From an uncultured Ruminococcus sp. (GTDB lineage Bacteria > Bacillota > Clostridia > Oscillospirales > CAG-272), in the NCBI GenBank assembly GCA_902762505.1, contig CACWOQ010000013.1, forward strand, positions 1-54,824: a DNA stretch of 54,824 nucleotides, written 5' to 3'. The notes under the pieces are model-generated. The model searched no databases, was not told where the DNA came from, and saw nothing but the letters and a program-made list of their open reading frames with translations. Of this stretch, positions 36,929 to 45,618 are shown in pieces. Numbering within the stretch: the stretch's first letter is position 1; each line of letters opens with the position of its first letter. The translations under genes were made by a program, and so were the position numbers.

Positions 36929-38157
36929 AACGATACGTTATTATCGGAGGCGGCGTCGCCGCCGTCGGCTGCATCGAGGGCATCCGATCCATCGATCGGG
37001 AGGGGGAGATCACCGTCATATCCGAAGAGGATCATCCGGTATACAGCCGCCCGCTGATCTCCTATCTGCTGGAAGGCAAGACCGATACCGAACGGATGAA
37101 ATACCGTCCGGACGGGTTTTACAAAGAAAACGGCTGCCGGGTGTTCTGCGGCAGACGCGCCGTATCCATCAACGCCGTCTCACACACGGTAACGTTGGAC
37201 GACGGCGCCGAAACACTTTATGACAAGTTGTGCGTCGCCGCCGGCTCACGCCCGTTCGTCCCGTCTTTTGACGGATTGGATACAGTGGAAAACAAGTTTT
37301 CCTTTATGACTCTTGACGATGCCCTTGCCTTAGATGCGGCGCTTTTTGAAAGTGCCCGTGTCCTGATCGTGGGCGCGGGACTCATCGGATTGAAATGTGC
37401 CGAAGGGATCCGGGACCGGGTGGGCAGCATCACGGTATGCGATCTTGCCGACCGGGTGCTCTCCAGCATACTCGACTCGGCATGCGCCGCCGTCGTTCAA
37501 AAGCATCTCGAGCAAAACGGCATCGGTTTTATGCTCGGCGATACGGTTCAGCGCTTTGAAGACAGCCGCGCCTGTATGAAAAGCGGCGGCACGGTGGATT
37601 TTGATCTGCTTGTGCTTGCCGTCGGTGTACGGGCAAACAGCGAGCTTGTAAGAGATGCGGGAGGCGAGGTAAACCGCGGGATCCTTGTGGACGAAAAGAT
37701 GCAAACGACGCTCACCGACGTTTACGCCGCAGGCGACTGCGCGGAAGGATACGACGCTGCGCTCGGCGCACGGCGTGTTCTTGCCATTCTCCCAAACGCC
37801 TATATGCAGGGAAATACGGCGGGTATCAATATGGCGGGAGGCGAAAAAGAGTTTGGGAACGCCGTTCCCATGAACTCCATCGGTTTCTTCGGCCTTCATA
37901 TGATGACCGCCGGAGTATATGACGGCGAAATGTTCGAGGATGCGGAAAACGGGTCCATCCGAAGATTATTTGTAAAAGACGGACGGCTTACAGGCTATAT
38001 CCTCATTGGAGTAACGGACAGAGCGGGCATTTATACCTCTCTGATTCGTGAGAAGACGCCTCTTGATACTGTCGATTTCGACCTGACAAAAAAAGCTGCT
38101 TCAAATTTAATTTTTTCACAAGATATACGTAGAAAAAAGTTCGGAGGTGTAGTATAA
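36925..38157 (+). CDS. FAD/NAD(P)-dependent oxidoreductase of the glutamate synthase locus
   Basis: 410 residues. FAD-binding GGGVAAVGCIEGIR at residue 8; NAD(P)-binding 'VLIVGAGLIGLKCAEGI' near 150; FAD-ribityl motif 'VYAAGDCAEGYD' near 270. It resembles NADH-rubredoxin reductase/nitrite reductase flavoproteins rather than GltD, which has Cys clusters. It should feed NAD(P)H electrons to the ferredoxin. The start at 36925 was chosen because it overlaps the previous stop, has AAGGAGCGAGACCC upstream, and begins the Rossmann strand. Confidence 0.88.
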   Translation: MKRYVIIGGGVAAVGCIEGIRSIDREGEITVISEEDHPVYSRPLISYLLEGKTDTERMKYRPDGFYKENGCRVFCGRRAVSINAVSHTVTLDDGAETLYDKLCVAAGSRPFVPSFDGLDTVENKFSFMTLDDALALDAALFESARVLIVGAGLIGLKCAEGIRDRVGSITVCDLADRVLSSILDSACAAVVQKHLEQNGIGFMLGDTVQRFEDSRACMKSGGTVDFDLLVLAVGVRANSELVRDAGGEVNRGILVDEKMQTTLTDVYAAGDCAEGYDAALGARRVLAILPNAYMQGNTAGINMAGGEKEFGNAVPMNSIGFFGLHMMTAGVYDGEMFEDAENGSIRRLFVKDGRLTGYILIGVTDRAGIYTSLIREKTPLDTVDFDLTKKAASNLIFSQDIRRKKFGGVV

Positions 38158-38158
38158 T

Positions 38159-38878
38159 ATGATAATTGAGGCAAAAGGTCTGAGTTACCGTGATATCAAT
38201 AATAAACTGCGCACCACGGACAAAGAGATCACGGTCAGAAACTGTCTCGGACAACGTTTCATCTGCGCCGGAATGTCGGATGTTTCCGTAACGTTGGAAG
38301 GCGTTCCCGGCAACGCTTTGGGAGCCTATCTCAACGGAGCAGAGATCACCGTAAACGGCAATGCGCAGGACGCAGTCGGCGACACGATGAACGACGGCAG
38401 GATCGTTATCCGCGGAAGCGTGGGAGACGCGGTCGGGTACGCCATGCGCGGCGGCAGCATTTACGTGAAAGGCGACGCGGGCTATCGGGCGGGGATCCAT
38501 ATGAAAGCGTACAAAGAAAAAATCCCCGTTATGGTCATAGGCGGCAAAGCCGGAAGTTTTCTCGGCGAATATCAGGCGGGCGGCGTGATCGTCGTTTTTG
38601 GGCTCGGAACAAACGGCAAAAAGATCGTCGGCAATTTTCCCTGCACGGGAATGCACGGCGGCAAGCTGATCCTTCGTTCCGATTGCCGGGATATCGCCTT
38701 TCCGGATCAGGTCACGGCAAGACCGGCGACCGGTCAAGACAAAGCCGAGATCGACCGTTACGTCTCCGAATATTGCCGTCTTTTCGGCGGGGATAAAGAA
38801 GAATTGACGGATCATCCTTTTACGGTCGTGACTCCGGACAGCAAAAATCCTTATAAACAACTGTACGTTGCCAATTAG
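38159..38878 (+). CDS. Glutamate synthase GXGXG (alpha-subunit C-terminal) domain protein
   Basis: 239 residues, a right-handed beta helix of GXGXG type as at the C-terminus of GltB and in formylmethanofuran dehydrogenase subunit C ('VGDTMNDGRIVIRGSVGDAVGYAMRGGSIYVKGDAGYRAG'). In whole GltB this domain is structural, helping to position the channel. Here it is a free subunit, completing the split enzyme. GGAGGTG lies before the ATG. Confidence 0.9.
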   Translation: MIIEAKGLSYRDINNKLRTTDKEITVRNCLGQRFICAGMSDVSVTLEGVPGNALGAYLNGAEITVNGNAQDAVGDTMNDGRIVIRGSVGDAVGYAMRGGSIYVKGDAGYRAGIHMKAYKEKIPVMVIGGKAGSFLGEYQAGGVIVVFGLGTNGKKIVGNFPCTGMHGGKLILRSDCRDIAFPDQVTARPATGQDKAEIDRYVSEYCRLFGGDKEELTDHPFTVVTPDSKNPYKQLYVAN

Positions 38879-38902
38879 AACATCAGATGACGGGAGGATA
38901 CT

Positions 38903-40114
38903 ATGAAATATTCAAAGGAAGAAGTAAAGCAATACGTTGTCGAGGAGGACGTCAAATTCATCCGTCTTGCATTCTGCGACGTGTTCGGACGTCAGAAGAA
39001 TATTTCGATAATGCCGGACGAGCTTGACCGTGCGTTTACCTACGGCATCGCTTTCGATGCCTCCGCCATCGCCGGTTTCGGTGACGAGGCGCATTCCGAT
39101 CTGTTCCTGCACCCCGATCCGGAAACGCTCACTTGGCTGCCCTGGCGTCCGGAACACGGGAAGGTCGTGCGGATGTTCTGTTCGATCACCTATCCCGACG
39201 GAAAACCGTTTGAATGCGATACGAGAAGTCTGCTCAAAAAAGCGGTGAGCGACGCGGCGGAGGCGGGTTACACCTTTTATTTCGGTGCCGAGCAGGAATT
39301 TTACCTGTTTGAACTGGATGAAAAAAATCAGCCCACAAAGACGCCGTATGACCGCGCCGGCTATATGGATATCGCGCCGGAAGACAAGGGAGAAAACGTG
39401 CGGCGCGAGATCTGTCTGACACTTGAGAAAATGGGCATCCGTCCCGAAAGCTCGCACCACGAGGAAGGCCCCGGACAGAATGAGATCGATTTTCGTTACA
39501 CCGAGGCGTTGACGGCGGCGGATAACGTGATGACGTTTCAGACGGTCGTCAAGACCGTCGCGCGCCGCAACGGTCTGTTTGCCGACTTTTCTCCGAAACC
39601 GCTTCCGGATGAACCCGGCAACGGCTTCCATATCAATATGTCGGTCCGCCCGGACGTTTCTTCCGAAAAACTGACTCACATGATCGCGGGCGTGCTTGAC
39701 AGAGCGATCCCGACGACGGTCTTTCTTGATCCGACCGGGGATTCTTACAAAAGGCTCGGTCATCGCAAAGCGCCGCGCTACGTCTCCTGGTCAGCGGAAA
39801 ACCGTTCGCAGCTTGTACGGATCCCCGCCGCCTCGAAGGAATTCCGACGCGCCGAGTTACGGTCTCCCGATCCTACGGCAAATCCATATATCGCCTTTGC
39901 GCTTTTGATTTGGGCGGGGCTGGACGGCATTCAAAAACAAACAGAGCTTCCGAAGCCTGTCGACATCAACCTGTTTAAAGCCGATGAGAAAGCCGTCTCA
40001 GGGCTGGAAAAGCTGCCCGAGACGCTTGACGAAGCAAAGACCGCGGCGAAAAACGACGGCTTTATCAAAGCGCATATTCCCGCTGAAATTTTGGATATAT
40101 ACTGCGCGGAATGA
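38903..40114 (+). CDS. Glutamine synthetase family protein (short type I)
   Basis: 403 residues, about 40 shorter than a typical GlnA. The type I motifs are present: 'VKFIRLAFCDVFGRQKNISIM', 'FDASAIAGF', 'EEGPGQNEIDFRY', 'PLPDEPGNGFHINMS', 'NRSQLVRIPA', and 'EFRRAELRSPDPTANPY'. The usual adenylylation loop is not evident. It could be true GlnA or a gamma-glutamyl-amine ligase; the setting with glutamate synthase favours GlnA. It follows the GXGXG gene by 24 bases with GGGAGGA before the ATG, and precedes the ANTAR gene. Confidence 0.88.
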   Translation: MKYSKEEVKQYVVEEDVKFIRLAFCDVFGRQKNISIMPDELDRAFTYGIAFDASAIAGFGDEAHSDLFLHPDPETLTWLPWRPEHGKVVRMFCSITYPDGKPFECDTRSLLKKAVSDAAEAGYTFYFGAEQEFYLFELDEKNQPTKTPYDRAGYMDIAPEDKGENVRREICLTLEKMGIRPESSHHEEGPGQNEIDFRYTEALTAADNVMTFQTVVKTVARRNGLFADFSPKPLPDEPGNGFHINMSVRPDVSSEKLTHMIAGVLDRAIPTTVFLDPTGDSYKRLGHRKAPRYVSWSAENRSQLVRIPAASKEFRRAELRSPDPTANPYIAFALLIWAGLDGIQKQTELPKPVDINLFKADEKAVSGLEKLPETLDEAKTAAKNDGFIKAHIPAEILDIYCAE

Positions 40115-40157
40115 TCTGTAAATAATCCTAAATAATCCGGTGAAGGGGGGGATCCGT

Positions 40158-40742
40158 TTGAGCCTGAGAGAACAAGTATACAGTGTTCTGGTCGTTTCGG
40201 CGTCCGAAAAATTCAATCAGGCTCTGCCTGAGATCTTTTCCGCTCCCGTTTTTTCGCCCGTCCAATTTGTTTCCAACGTCAGCGCCGCCAAGCGGGCGAT
40301 CGCAGAGCGGGATTTTGATATGGTTATAGTAAACTCACCGCTTCCCGATGATTCCGGACTCCGTTTCGCCATCGATACCGTAAGCAGCTATCAGACCGTC
40401 GTCCTCTTTCTGGCAAGAACAGAGCAATATACGCAGTCCTTCGATCAGCTTGCGGAGCACGGGGTATTCCTGATTCAAAAGCCCACGTCAAAAACAGCGT
40501 TTGAGCTTGCTTCCGGCTGGCTGATCAGCGCCCGGGAAAGGATAAGAAAAACCGAAAAGAAAACGCTTTCCATTGAAGAAAAGATGAACGAGATACGGCT
40601 TGTCAACCGCGCAAAATGGCTGCTGATCAGCGAGCTGAAAATGACTGAGCCTGACGCTCACCGTTATATAGAAAAACAGGCGATGGACCGCTGCGTTCCG
40701 AAACGGCAGATCGCCGAGGAAATCATCAATACATACAGTTAG
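40158..40742 (+). CDS. ANTAR-domain antitermination protein with degenerate receiver
   Basis: 194 residues from the TTG at 40158 (AAGGGGGG just upstream; a GTG at 40140 is the alternative). Residues 8-120 resemble a response-regulator receiver, but the phosphoacceptor Asp is Asn59 ('DMVIVNSPLPDDSG') and the acidic pair of the first strand is missing, so phosphorylation is unlikely. Residues 134-191 are an ANTAR domain ('NRAKWLLISELKMTEPDAHRYIEKQAMDRCV'). ANTAR proteins bind paired hexaloop hairpins in leaders and block terminators. Such leaders precede both nitrogen units here (32329-32369 and 33815-33872), the obvious targets. Confidence 0.9.
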   Translation: MSLREQVYSVLVVSASEKFNQALPEIFSAPVFSPVQFVSNVSAAKRAIAERDFDMVIVNSPLPDDSGLRFAIDTVSSYQTVVLFLARTEQYTQSFDQLAEHGVFLIQKPTSKTAFELASGWLISARERIRKTEKKTLSIEEKMNEIRLVNRAKWLLISELKMTEPDAHRYIEKQAMDRCVPKRQIAEEIINTYS

Positions 40743-40808
40743 ACGTATTGTTGTTTTAAAAAAGTGCGTGCAGTTATCATAATACGTATTATATAATAGA
40801 ATTCAGCG

Positions 40809-40828
40809 GCGGGAGAGATCCCGCCGTT
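40809..40828. terminator. Possible terminator between convergent genes
   Basis: CGGCGGGA and TCCCGCCG pair around GAGA. No real T-run follows on either strand, so activity is uncertain, but the position between convergent units fits. Confidence 0.4.
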
Positions 40829-40844
40829 GTGCGTTATATGATTA

Positions 40845-41717
40845 TTACAGACTCTTTCCGAAGAACGGAAGGATGAATTCGAACGCCTCGGAGACGAACG
40901 GCGCGAGGTCGTACATATCAAAATGGCTCGCTTCCGGGATGACGTGCATCTCCTTGTTATCGTGCGGCACCGCCTCGAAGATCTCCACAGACGAGGGCTT
41001 TGACCAGGCGTTCTCACCGGAGATCACACAGTATGGCTTCGTCATTTCCTTCATGATCTCGGTGACGTTATACTTGATCAGCTCGAGCTGGCTCCACGCG
41101 ACGACCTGATTCGACCATCTCGGATGAGTGCCGCGCGCGCTGTAATAATAAGCCGCGCCCTCGTCGAATGCTCTGGGCATGAAATTGAGATACATCAGCT
41201 CGCCTTCACCCCTGTCATACGCCGCTTTTGCGGCTCTGACCTCTTCCTCGGGCTTGAAGAATCCCATCATCGGAGAGGCGGAGATGTCGGAGATCGCCGG
41301 TACGATCGCGGTGATCGCTTTGAGGCGCGGTTCCTTCACGCCGGCGACAGACATATACGAGCCGGAGCCGCAGATGCCGAGCCCTCCGATACGTTCGTTA
41401 TCGACGTAAGGCAGCGAGCAAAGAAAGTCAACTGCGCCCTCAATATCGCTTTCCTTCACGTCGGGCAGTTCCTGTCCGCGCGGAGATCCCTCGCTTTCGC
41501 CGAAGTATGTGCCGTCGAACACCAGCGTGACGTAACCCGCTTCGGTGAGACGCGCCGCATAGACCGACTGCGCCTGTTCCTTTACCGAGAGCATCGGTCC
41601 GGTGACGACGATCGCGGGATAATTGCGGCTCAGATCAAAGCCGTCCGGCAGACGGAGCAGTCCTGCGAGCCTTGTGTTCAGTTCTTTGTTTACAAATACG
41701 ACTTTTTGAGTTTCCAT
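40845..41717 (-). CDS. Alpha/beta hydrolase, probably esterase-like
   Basis: 290 residues. Alpha/beta hydrolase fold: oxyanion strand 'YPAIVVTGPMLSVKEQ', the elbow 'IGGLGICGSGSYMS' near residue 120, and the catalytic His in 'EASHFDMYDLAP' near 270. Whether the nucleophile is Cys or Ser of ICGSGS cannot be decided. There is no signal peptide, so it is cytoplasmic. It is the last gene of the minus-strand redox/esterase unit, 12 bases after the reductase gene. The substrate is unknown. Confidence 0.8.
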   Translation of the reverse strand: METQKVVFVNKELNTRLAGLLRLPDGFDLSRNYPAIVVTGPMLSVKEQAQSVYAARLTEAGYVTLVFDGTYFGESEGSPRGQELPDVKESDIEGAVDFLCSLPYVDNERIGGLGICGSGSYMSVAGVKEPRLKAITAIVPAISDISASPMMGFFKPEEEVRAAKAAYDRGEGELMYLNFMPRAFDEGAAYYYSARGTHPRWSNQVVAWSQLELIKYNVTEIMKEMTKPYCVISGENAWSKPSSVEIFEAVPHDNKEMHVIPEASHFDMYDLAPFVSEAFEFILPFFGKSL

Positions 41718-41729
41718 GATTTTTCTCCC

Positions 41730-42272
41730 TTAATGAATTGATTTCCCCATTTCATACGCCTCGGAAAACGCCGGGGTGTTTTTGATCTCTCCCGGCTTGT
41801 AAACGCCTGTGCCGCAGATTACGCCCATTTCCTTGGCGCCGTTTACACAGTCGGCGTAGCCGCGGAAGCATTCGAGCGTGCGCTCCTGCGATTCTTTTTC
41901 ATCGTCCGCGCAGGTGACGATATAATAAAACTCTTTATTTTTCACTTCCGTCCAGCGGGCGACGGTGCGGTCGATGACGGCTTTCAACTGCGCTGCGATC
42001 GAGTAGAAGTAGACGGGGCTTGCTAAGACGATCACGTCGGCGTCGATCATCTTCTGTAAGATCTTTGCCATATCGTCCTTCTTCGCGCAGACGCCGCCGG
42101 ACGTGCGGCAACAGTAGCAGGCGGAGCAGTAACCGATCTTCTCATCCGCTATGCGGATCTTCTCGACCTCGTTTCCGGCGTCGGCAGCGCCGCGCATAAA
42201 TTCATCGCAAAGCAGATCGGAGTTGCCGCCCTTTCTCGGGCTGCCGGATAATATCAATACTTTCTTTTTCAT
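41730..42272 (-). CDS. Flavodoxin-fold NAD(P)H-dependent FMN oxidoreductase
   Basis: 180 residues from the ATG at 42272, which overlaps the stop of the triple hydrolase (ATGA). The start KVLILSGSPRKGGNSD is the FMN phosphate loop of the NADPH-dependent reductase (IsdA/WrbA-like) family. Cys-rich 'YCSACYCCRTSGGVCAKKDDM' near 48-66 and 'ASPVYFYSIAAQLKAVIDR' are usual for the clostridial iron-sulfur-flavoprotein-like members, so an Fe-S site is possible. It is cytoplasmic. Confidence 0.85.
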   Translation of the reverse strand: MKKKVLILSGSPRKGGNSDLLCDEFMRGAADAGNEVEKIRIADEKIGYCSACYCCRTSGGVCAKKDDMAKILQKMIDADVIVLASPVYFYSIAAQLKAVIDRTVARWTEVKNKEFYYIVTCADDEKESQERTLECFRGYADCVNGAKEMGVICGTGVYKPGEIKNTPAFSEAYEMGKSIH

Positions 42273-44959
42273 TTCATATTCCTTTCCCAAAACGCGACGG
42301 CGTTGTTTATCCAGCCCTCGGCGACCGTTCCCGTGCCGAGCCCGAAGCCGTGAGGAAGCCCCGAAAATATCTCGATCATGGCGTCCGTACCGTTTGCTTT
42401 GATGGCGTTTATGCGGCTTTGCATCGTTCTGTACGAAGCTATCCCGTCACTTGACCCGACCGCGCTGTATGTGGGCGGTTCTTTTCCCGTCACCTCGGAA
42501 AGCCCCGTGTAATTGACGATGACCGCCGCCGGACGGGGATATCTCGCTTCGCCGAACGCTTCCGTTCCGTAACTGCCGAGCCACGCCGCCATTCTGCCGC
42601 CCGCCGAGCCGCCCCAGAGGGAATAATCCGAGACGTCGACTTCAAGCTCTTTTGCGTGTTCGTGGATGAACGCGATGGCGCGGGCGAGGTCTTCGCACGC
42701 TGTCTGAGAGCCGGGACGGTAGATCAGAGCAAAGGCGTTGTAGCCCATCTTTGAGAGCTCCAGAGCGTGCGGAAAACTGTCGTGCATCGCGCCCACGTAG
42801 GCAAAGCCGCCGCCCGCGTTGACTACCGCGAACTTCGCGCCGGGCTTGCCCTTGAAGAAGAACAGACCCGTATCACGCTTGGCGGGATCCGCCGCTTTTT
42901 CGGCGTCGGTGTAGATATCGTAAAAGATCGTATCGCCCGCCGCCGCGTGTTCGCTCATGCAGTTGACAATTTCGACGGTCTTGTTTGGATCAATGTAGTT
43001 ATACCACGTCAGCGACAGATCGCCGAGCGTGCCGCCGCCGTAATAGCCGGCATTCACCGGAAAGATCAGCCTGCCGTAACCGTCAAAAACGGGATCGTTT
43101 ATCACGTCGTCTATCGCCGAGTCCGTCGTATATTTCACGGCGGCTTTCGCGGACCCGGCATTATCAAAAGGGAAAAACAGCGGCAGAGCGTTATACAGAT
43201 ATTCCTGCACGGCGTTAAAATCGTGATAGCCGCCCTGCTTCAGATAAAAAACGTAATGCTCGGGCGTAAAGATCTGCCTTGTCAGCATTTCGTCCGCCAT
43301 ATCGATCGACTGACTCTTGACCGCGTCCTGCGTGCCGACGGCGTGATAGATGAAATAGCCTCTTTCATCAAGGTCGTTATCCTTCACGAGCTGTTCGATG
43401 AAATCGACGTTCCGTTCGATCTGAAAGTCGCCGTAGGTGCCGTAGTACCAGCAGGAGCCGCTCATCGGCAGGAAGTAGTGAATATAGTCGTAGTCATAAC
43501 AGAACTGCAGCCATGCTGTGACGGAGCCCAAGGAAAAGCCGCCGAACGCCCGGTGATCGCGGGAGGCTTTCAGGTCATCCGGCGAAGTTGATTCAGCATA
43601 GGTATGAAACATCCCCTCGACCGTCGGCATCAGATGATCCTCAAAATCACGGTGAAATTGCCTGAATTCCGAAATGGAGCTTGAAATATCCGTACTGCTG
43701 TTTTCGTTATAGAAGGTCGCCGAAACGATGATGACCGGCTTGATCTCACCTTTTTCGATGAGGTTGTCGAACATATTCTTCTGCGAGGCGAACTCAAAGT
43801 ATTCGCCCGCGTGTCCGCCCCAGCCGTGCATCAGATAGAGGATATCGTACCTCGTTTCTGTATCGTTTTCGTCGTAGCCGTACGGCGTATAGACGTATGC
43901 GGTCTTCTTTATCGCGCCTCCGCCGCGAACGTAATCCTCGGAATCATAGTCCACGCGGGTCACGCTGCCTTGCTCCTTTGAGGAGCGTGTGTATTCGGCA
44001 GGTACGGCGACGGTGTCGCCGGTCTGCGGTATGTTGATCGTCATATTTGTTTTTTCTTCAGTCACGGCGGGCGTTTCGCTCTGCCGTCCGGTCGGCTCCG
44101 TCACGCTTCTGCACCCGGTAAGCGAAGCGATCGCAAGCGAGAACGCCACGCCTGCGGCAAGAAGTTTTTTCACCTCCGTCACCTCCTTGTGTTCGTCAAA
44201 TAACCAGTTCATAATATCTTCTTCATGTGCAAACGATCCGCCGCCGCCGTGCTGATCGCGGATGCCGCGCACATCGAAATACGCCTGATCCTTCAGATCA
44301 AGCACGACGAGCTTTGAGATCTGCACCTCGTCCAGCCCCTTGTCTTCATACATCCGGACGAGCTTTTGATAGGTCTCACGCACGGAGCCCGAGCCGTAAT
44401 AGCTGTCGTTCTCGCCGGTGACCATGTATACGGGCGTCATCGCTTCAACAAGCGGTTCCAGCTTGCCGTCCCATTGTGAAGAGCAATGCAGAAACGCGGT
44501 GTAAAGTTCCGGCGCGATCTCCATCACGAGCGAGCCGGTCTCACCGCCGCCGGAGTATCCGTTCAGATACACCCGGTCGGGGTCGATATTGTAGTGCTCA
44601 AGGAAATATCTCGTCAGCGCGACGGTCTGCCGTGCGCTTGTCATACCCCAGTCGTTCAGCTGCGGAGCGAGGATGATCATATCTTCGATATACTTCTGCG
44701 CCTCGGCCCCGTAATCCTCCGCGCGGATATTCACGCCCGCGCCCTGAAAGTACAGCCCCTCGTAACCGGGCAGCGTGACAAACAGCGCGCAGGGCTTCGT
44801 CCCGTTGCAGCTTTCGGGGATATAGCTTGCATAGTGGATATCTCCGTACTCGGTCGAATGCAGGGTGTTATCGATAATAAAACCGCGAAGCGTCTGCGTT
44901 CCTGCCGTTATATCCCCGGGTACGGAGACAGCTATTCCAAGTTCAGACTTTTCACCCAA
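42269..44959 (-). CDS. Triple alpha/beta hydrolase with an internal lipoprotein signal
   Basis: 896 residues. Module 1 (1-255): esterase/PHB-depolymerase-like with the nucleophile in 'NGYSGGGETG'. Residues 263-283: a complete lipoprotein signal, VKKLLAAG... to LTGC, in mid-protein. Module 2 (about 340-600): feruloyl-esterase-like ('LMHGWGGHAGEYF', 'FGGFSLGSV'). Module 3 (about 640-896): BD-FAE-like esterase ('YSLWGGSAGGRMAAW', 'GLPHGFGLG'). At 44173 a GTG with an ideal GGAGG eight bases upstream starts exactly at the internal signal. So two proteins were probably encoded: module 1, and a surface lipoprotein with modules 2 and 3. The start of module 1 overlaps the preceding flavodoxin gene and lacks a signal peptide, hinting at an N-terminal truncation. 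Confidence 0.75.
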   Translation of the reverse strand: MGEKSELGIAVSVPGDITAGTQTLRGFIIDNTLHSTEYGDIHYASYIPESCNGTKPCALFVTLPGYEGLYFQGAGVNIRAEDYGAEAQKYIEDMIILAPQLNDWGMTSARQTVALTRYFLEHYNIDPDRVYLNGYSGGGETGSLVMEIAPELYTAFLHCSSQWDGKLEPLVEAMTPVYMVTGENDSYYGSGSVRETYQKLVRMYEDKGLDEVQISKLVVLDLKDQAYFDVRGIRDQHGGGGSFAHEEDIMNWLFDEHKEVTEVKKLLAAGVAFSLAIASLTGCRSVTEPTGRQSETPAVTEEKTNMTINIPQTGDTVAVPAEYTRSSKEQGSVTRVDYDSEDYVRGGGAIKKTAYVYTPYGYDENDTETRYDILYLMHGWGGHAGEYFEFASQKNMFDNLIEKGEIKPVIIVSATFYNENSSTDISSSISEFRQFHRDFEDHLMPTVEGMFHTYAESTSPDDLKASRDHRAFGGFSLGSVTAWLQFCYDYDYIHYFLPMSGSCWYYGTYGDFQIERNVDFIEQLVKDNDLDERGYFIYHAVGTQDAVKSQSIDMADEMLTRQIFTPEHYVFYLKQGGYHDFNAVQEYLYNALPLFFPFDNAGSAKAAVKYTTDSAIDDVINDPVFDGYGRLIFPVNAGYYGGGTLGDLSLTWYNYIDPNKTVEIVNCMSEHAAAGDTIFYDIYTDAEKAADPAKRDTGLFFFKGKPGAKFAVVNAGGGFAYVGAMHDSFPHALELSKMGYNAFALIYRPGSQTACEDLARAIAFIHEHAKELEVDVSDYSLWGGSAGGRMAAWLGSYGTEAFGEARYPRPAAVIVNYTGLSEVTGKEPPTYSAVGSSDGIASYRTMQSRINAIKANGTDAMIEIFSGLPHGFGLGTGTVAEGWINNAVAFWERNMK
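44173..44188 (-). promoter_or_regulatory. Internal ribosome site and GTG start for the lipoprotein esterase
   Basis: AAGGAGGTGAC (44188-44178) precedes GTG (44173-44171), in frame with the long reading frame. It begins a canonical lipoprotein signal peptide (lipobox SLTGC). Confidence 0.7.
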
Positions 44960-45615
44960 TCCCTTATGTCGGTCTCGTTTGCATTTTCGGTAAAACGCCG
45001 TCCGTCAGTCCAGTTTCCGCTTCCCGCCATTTCGGAAAGGTTTTTTCCGCTGTCTCCTAAGGGCGAGCTTGTGGAAGTGCAGAACGGTATAACGGTCTTT
45101 CCGTCAAAGTTGTTATCCTTTATAAAACGGTTTACCACCCATGACGCCTCACGCCACCAGATGGGATATCCGAAGAAAACGGTGTCATAATCTTCCCATC
45201 CGGAAACGGCTGTTGAGACAAGCTCAACGTCCTGTAAAGCCGTATCGTTATGTTCGTTGTTGACACGGCTCGATTGATCACGCCAATTCAGATCATCGTC
45301 GGTATAGGGCATTGCCGGCACTATCTCGAACGTGTCGGCGCCCGACTCTTCCGCTATGATCTCTGCAACTCTTTTCGTGTTTCCCGAGCCGGAGAAATAA
45401 ACGACGAGAGTTTTGCCGGGAGCCTTGATCGCCAGATCGGTCGTCTGATCGGAATTCGCGTTTTCAGTCGTTTCTTTGATATCCGACGTCTGTTTTGTCA
45501 CCGGCTGTGTTATGATATTATCTGTGTCTGTCGTCTGCCCGCCGCCTTCGCCGCCGCACGCCGCAAGCGTCAGCAGCATTGACGCTGAGAGGAGAAAAGC
45601 AAATATTTTCTTCAT
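44932..45615 (-). CDS. Flavodoxin-domain lipoprotein
   Basis: 227 residues. Lipoprotein signal MKKIFAFLLSASMLLTLAAC, then a Thr/Asp-rich linker to about residue 65, then a flavodoxin domain ('KTLVVYFSGSGNTKRVAEII' with the FMN phosphate loop SGSGNT; 'YDTVFFGYPIWW'; 'KTVIPFCTS'). It would carry FMN on the outer face of the membrane, an extracytoplasmic electron carrier. ATG at 45615 (GTG at 45618 adjacent). Its end overlaps the next gene by 28 bases. A second protein of the same design lies at 46525-47211. Confidence 0.88.
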   Translation of the reverse strand: MKKIFAFLLSASMLLTLAACGGEGGGQTTDTDNIITQPVTKQTSDIKETTENANSDQTTDLAIKAPGKTLVVYFSGSGNTKRVAEIIAEESGADTFEIVPAMPYTDDDLNWRDQSSRVNNEHNDTALQDVELVSTAVSGWEDYDTVFFGYPIWWREASWVVNRFIKDNNFDGKTVIPFCTSTSSPLGDSGKNLSEMAGSGNWTDGRRFTENANETDIRDWVKSLNLE

Positions 45616-45618
45616 CAC

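Noticed and set aside
38003..38860. 285-codon minus-strand frame over the GXGXG gene
   Set aside because: It is antisense to a well-recognised family member with ribosome site and operon context; the reverse frame has no recognisable motif.
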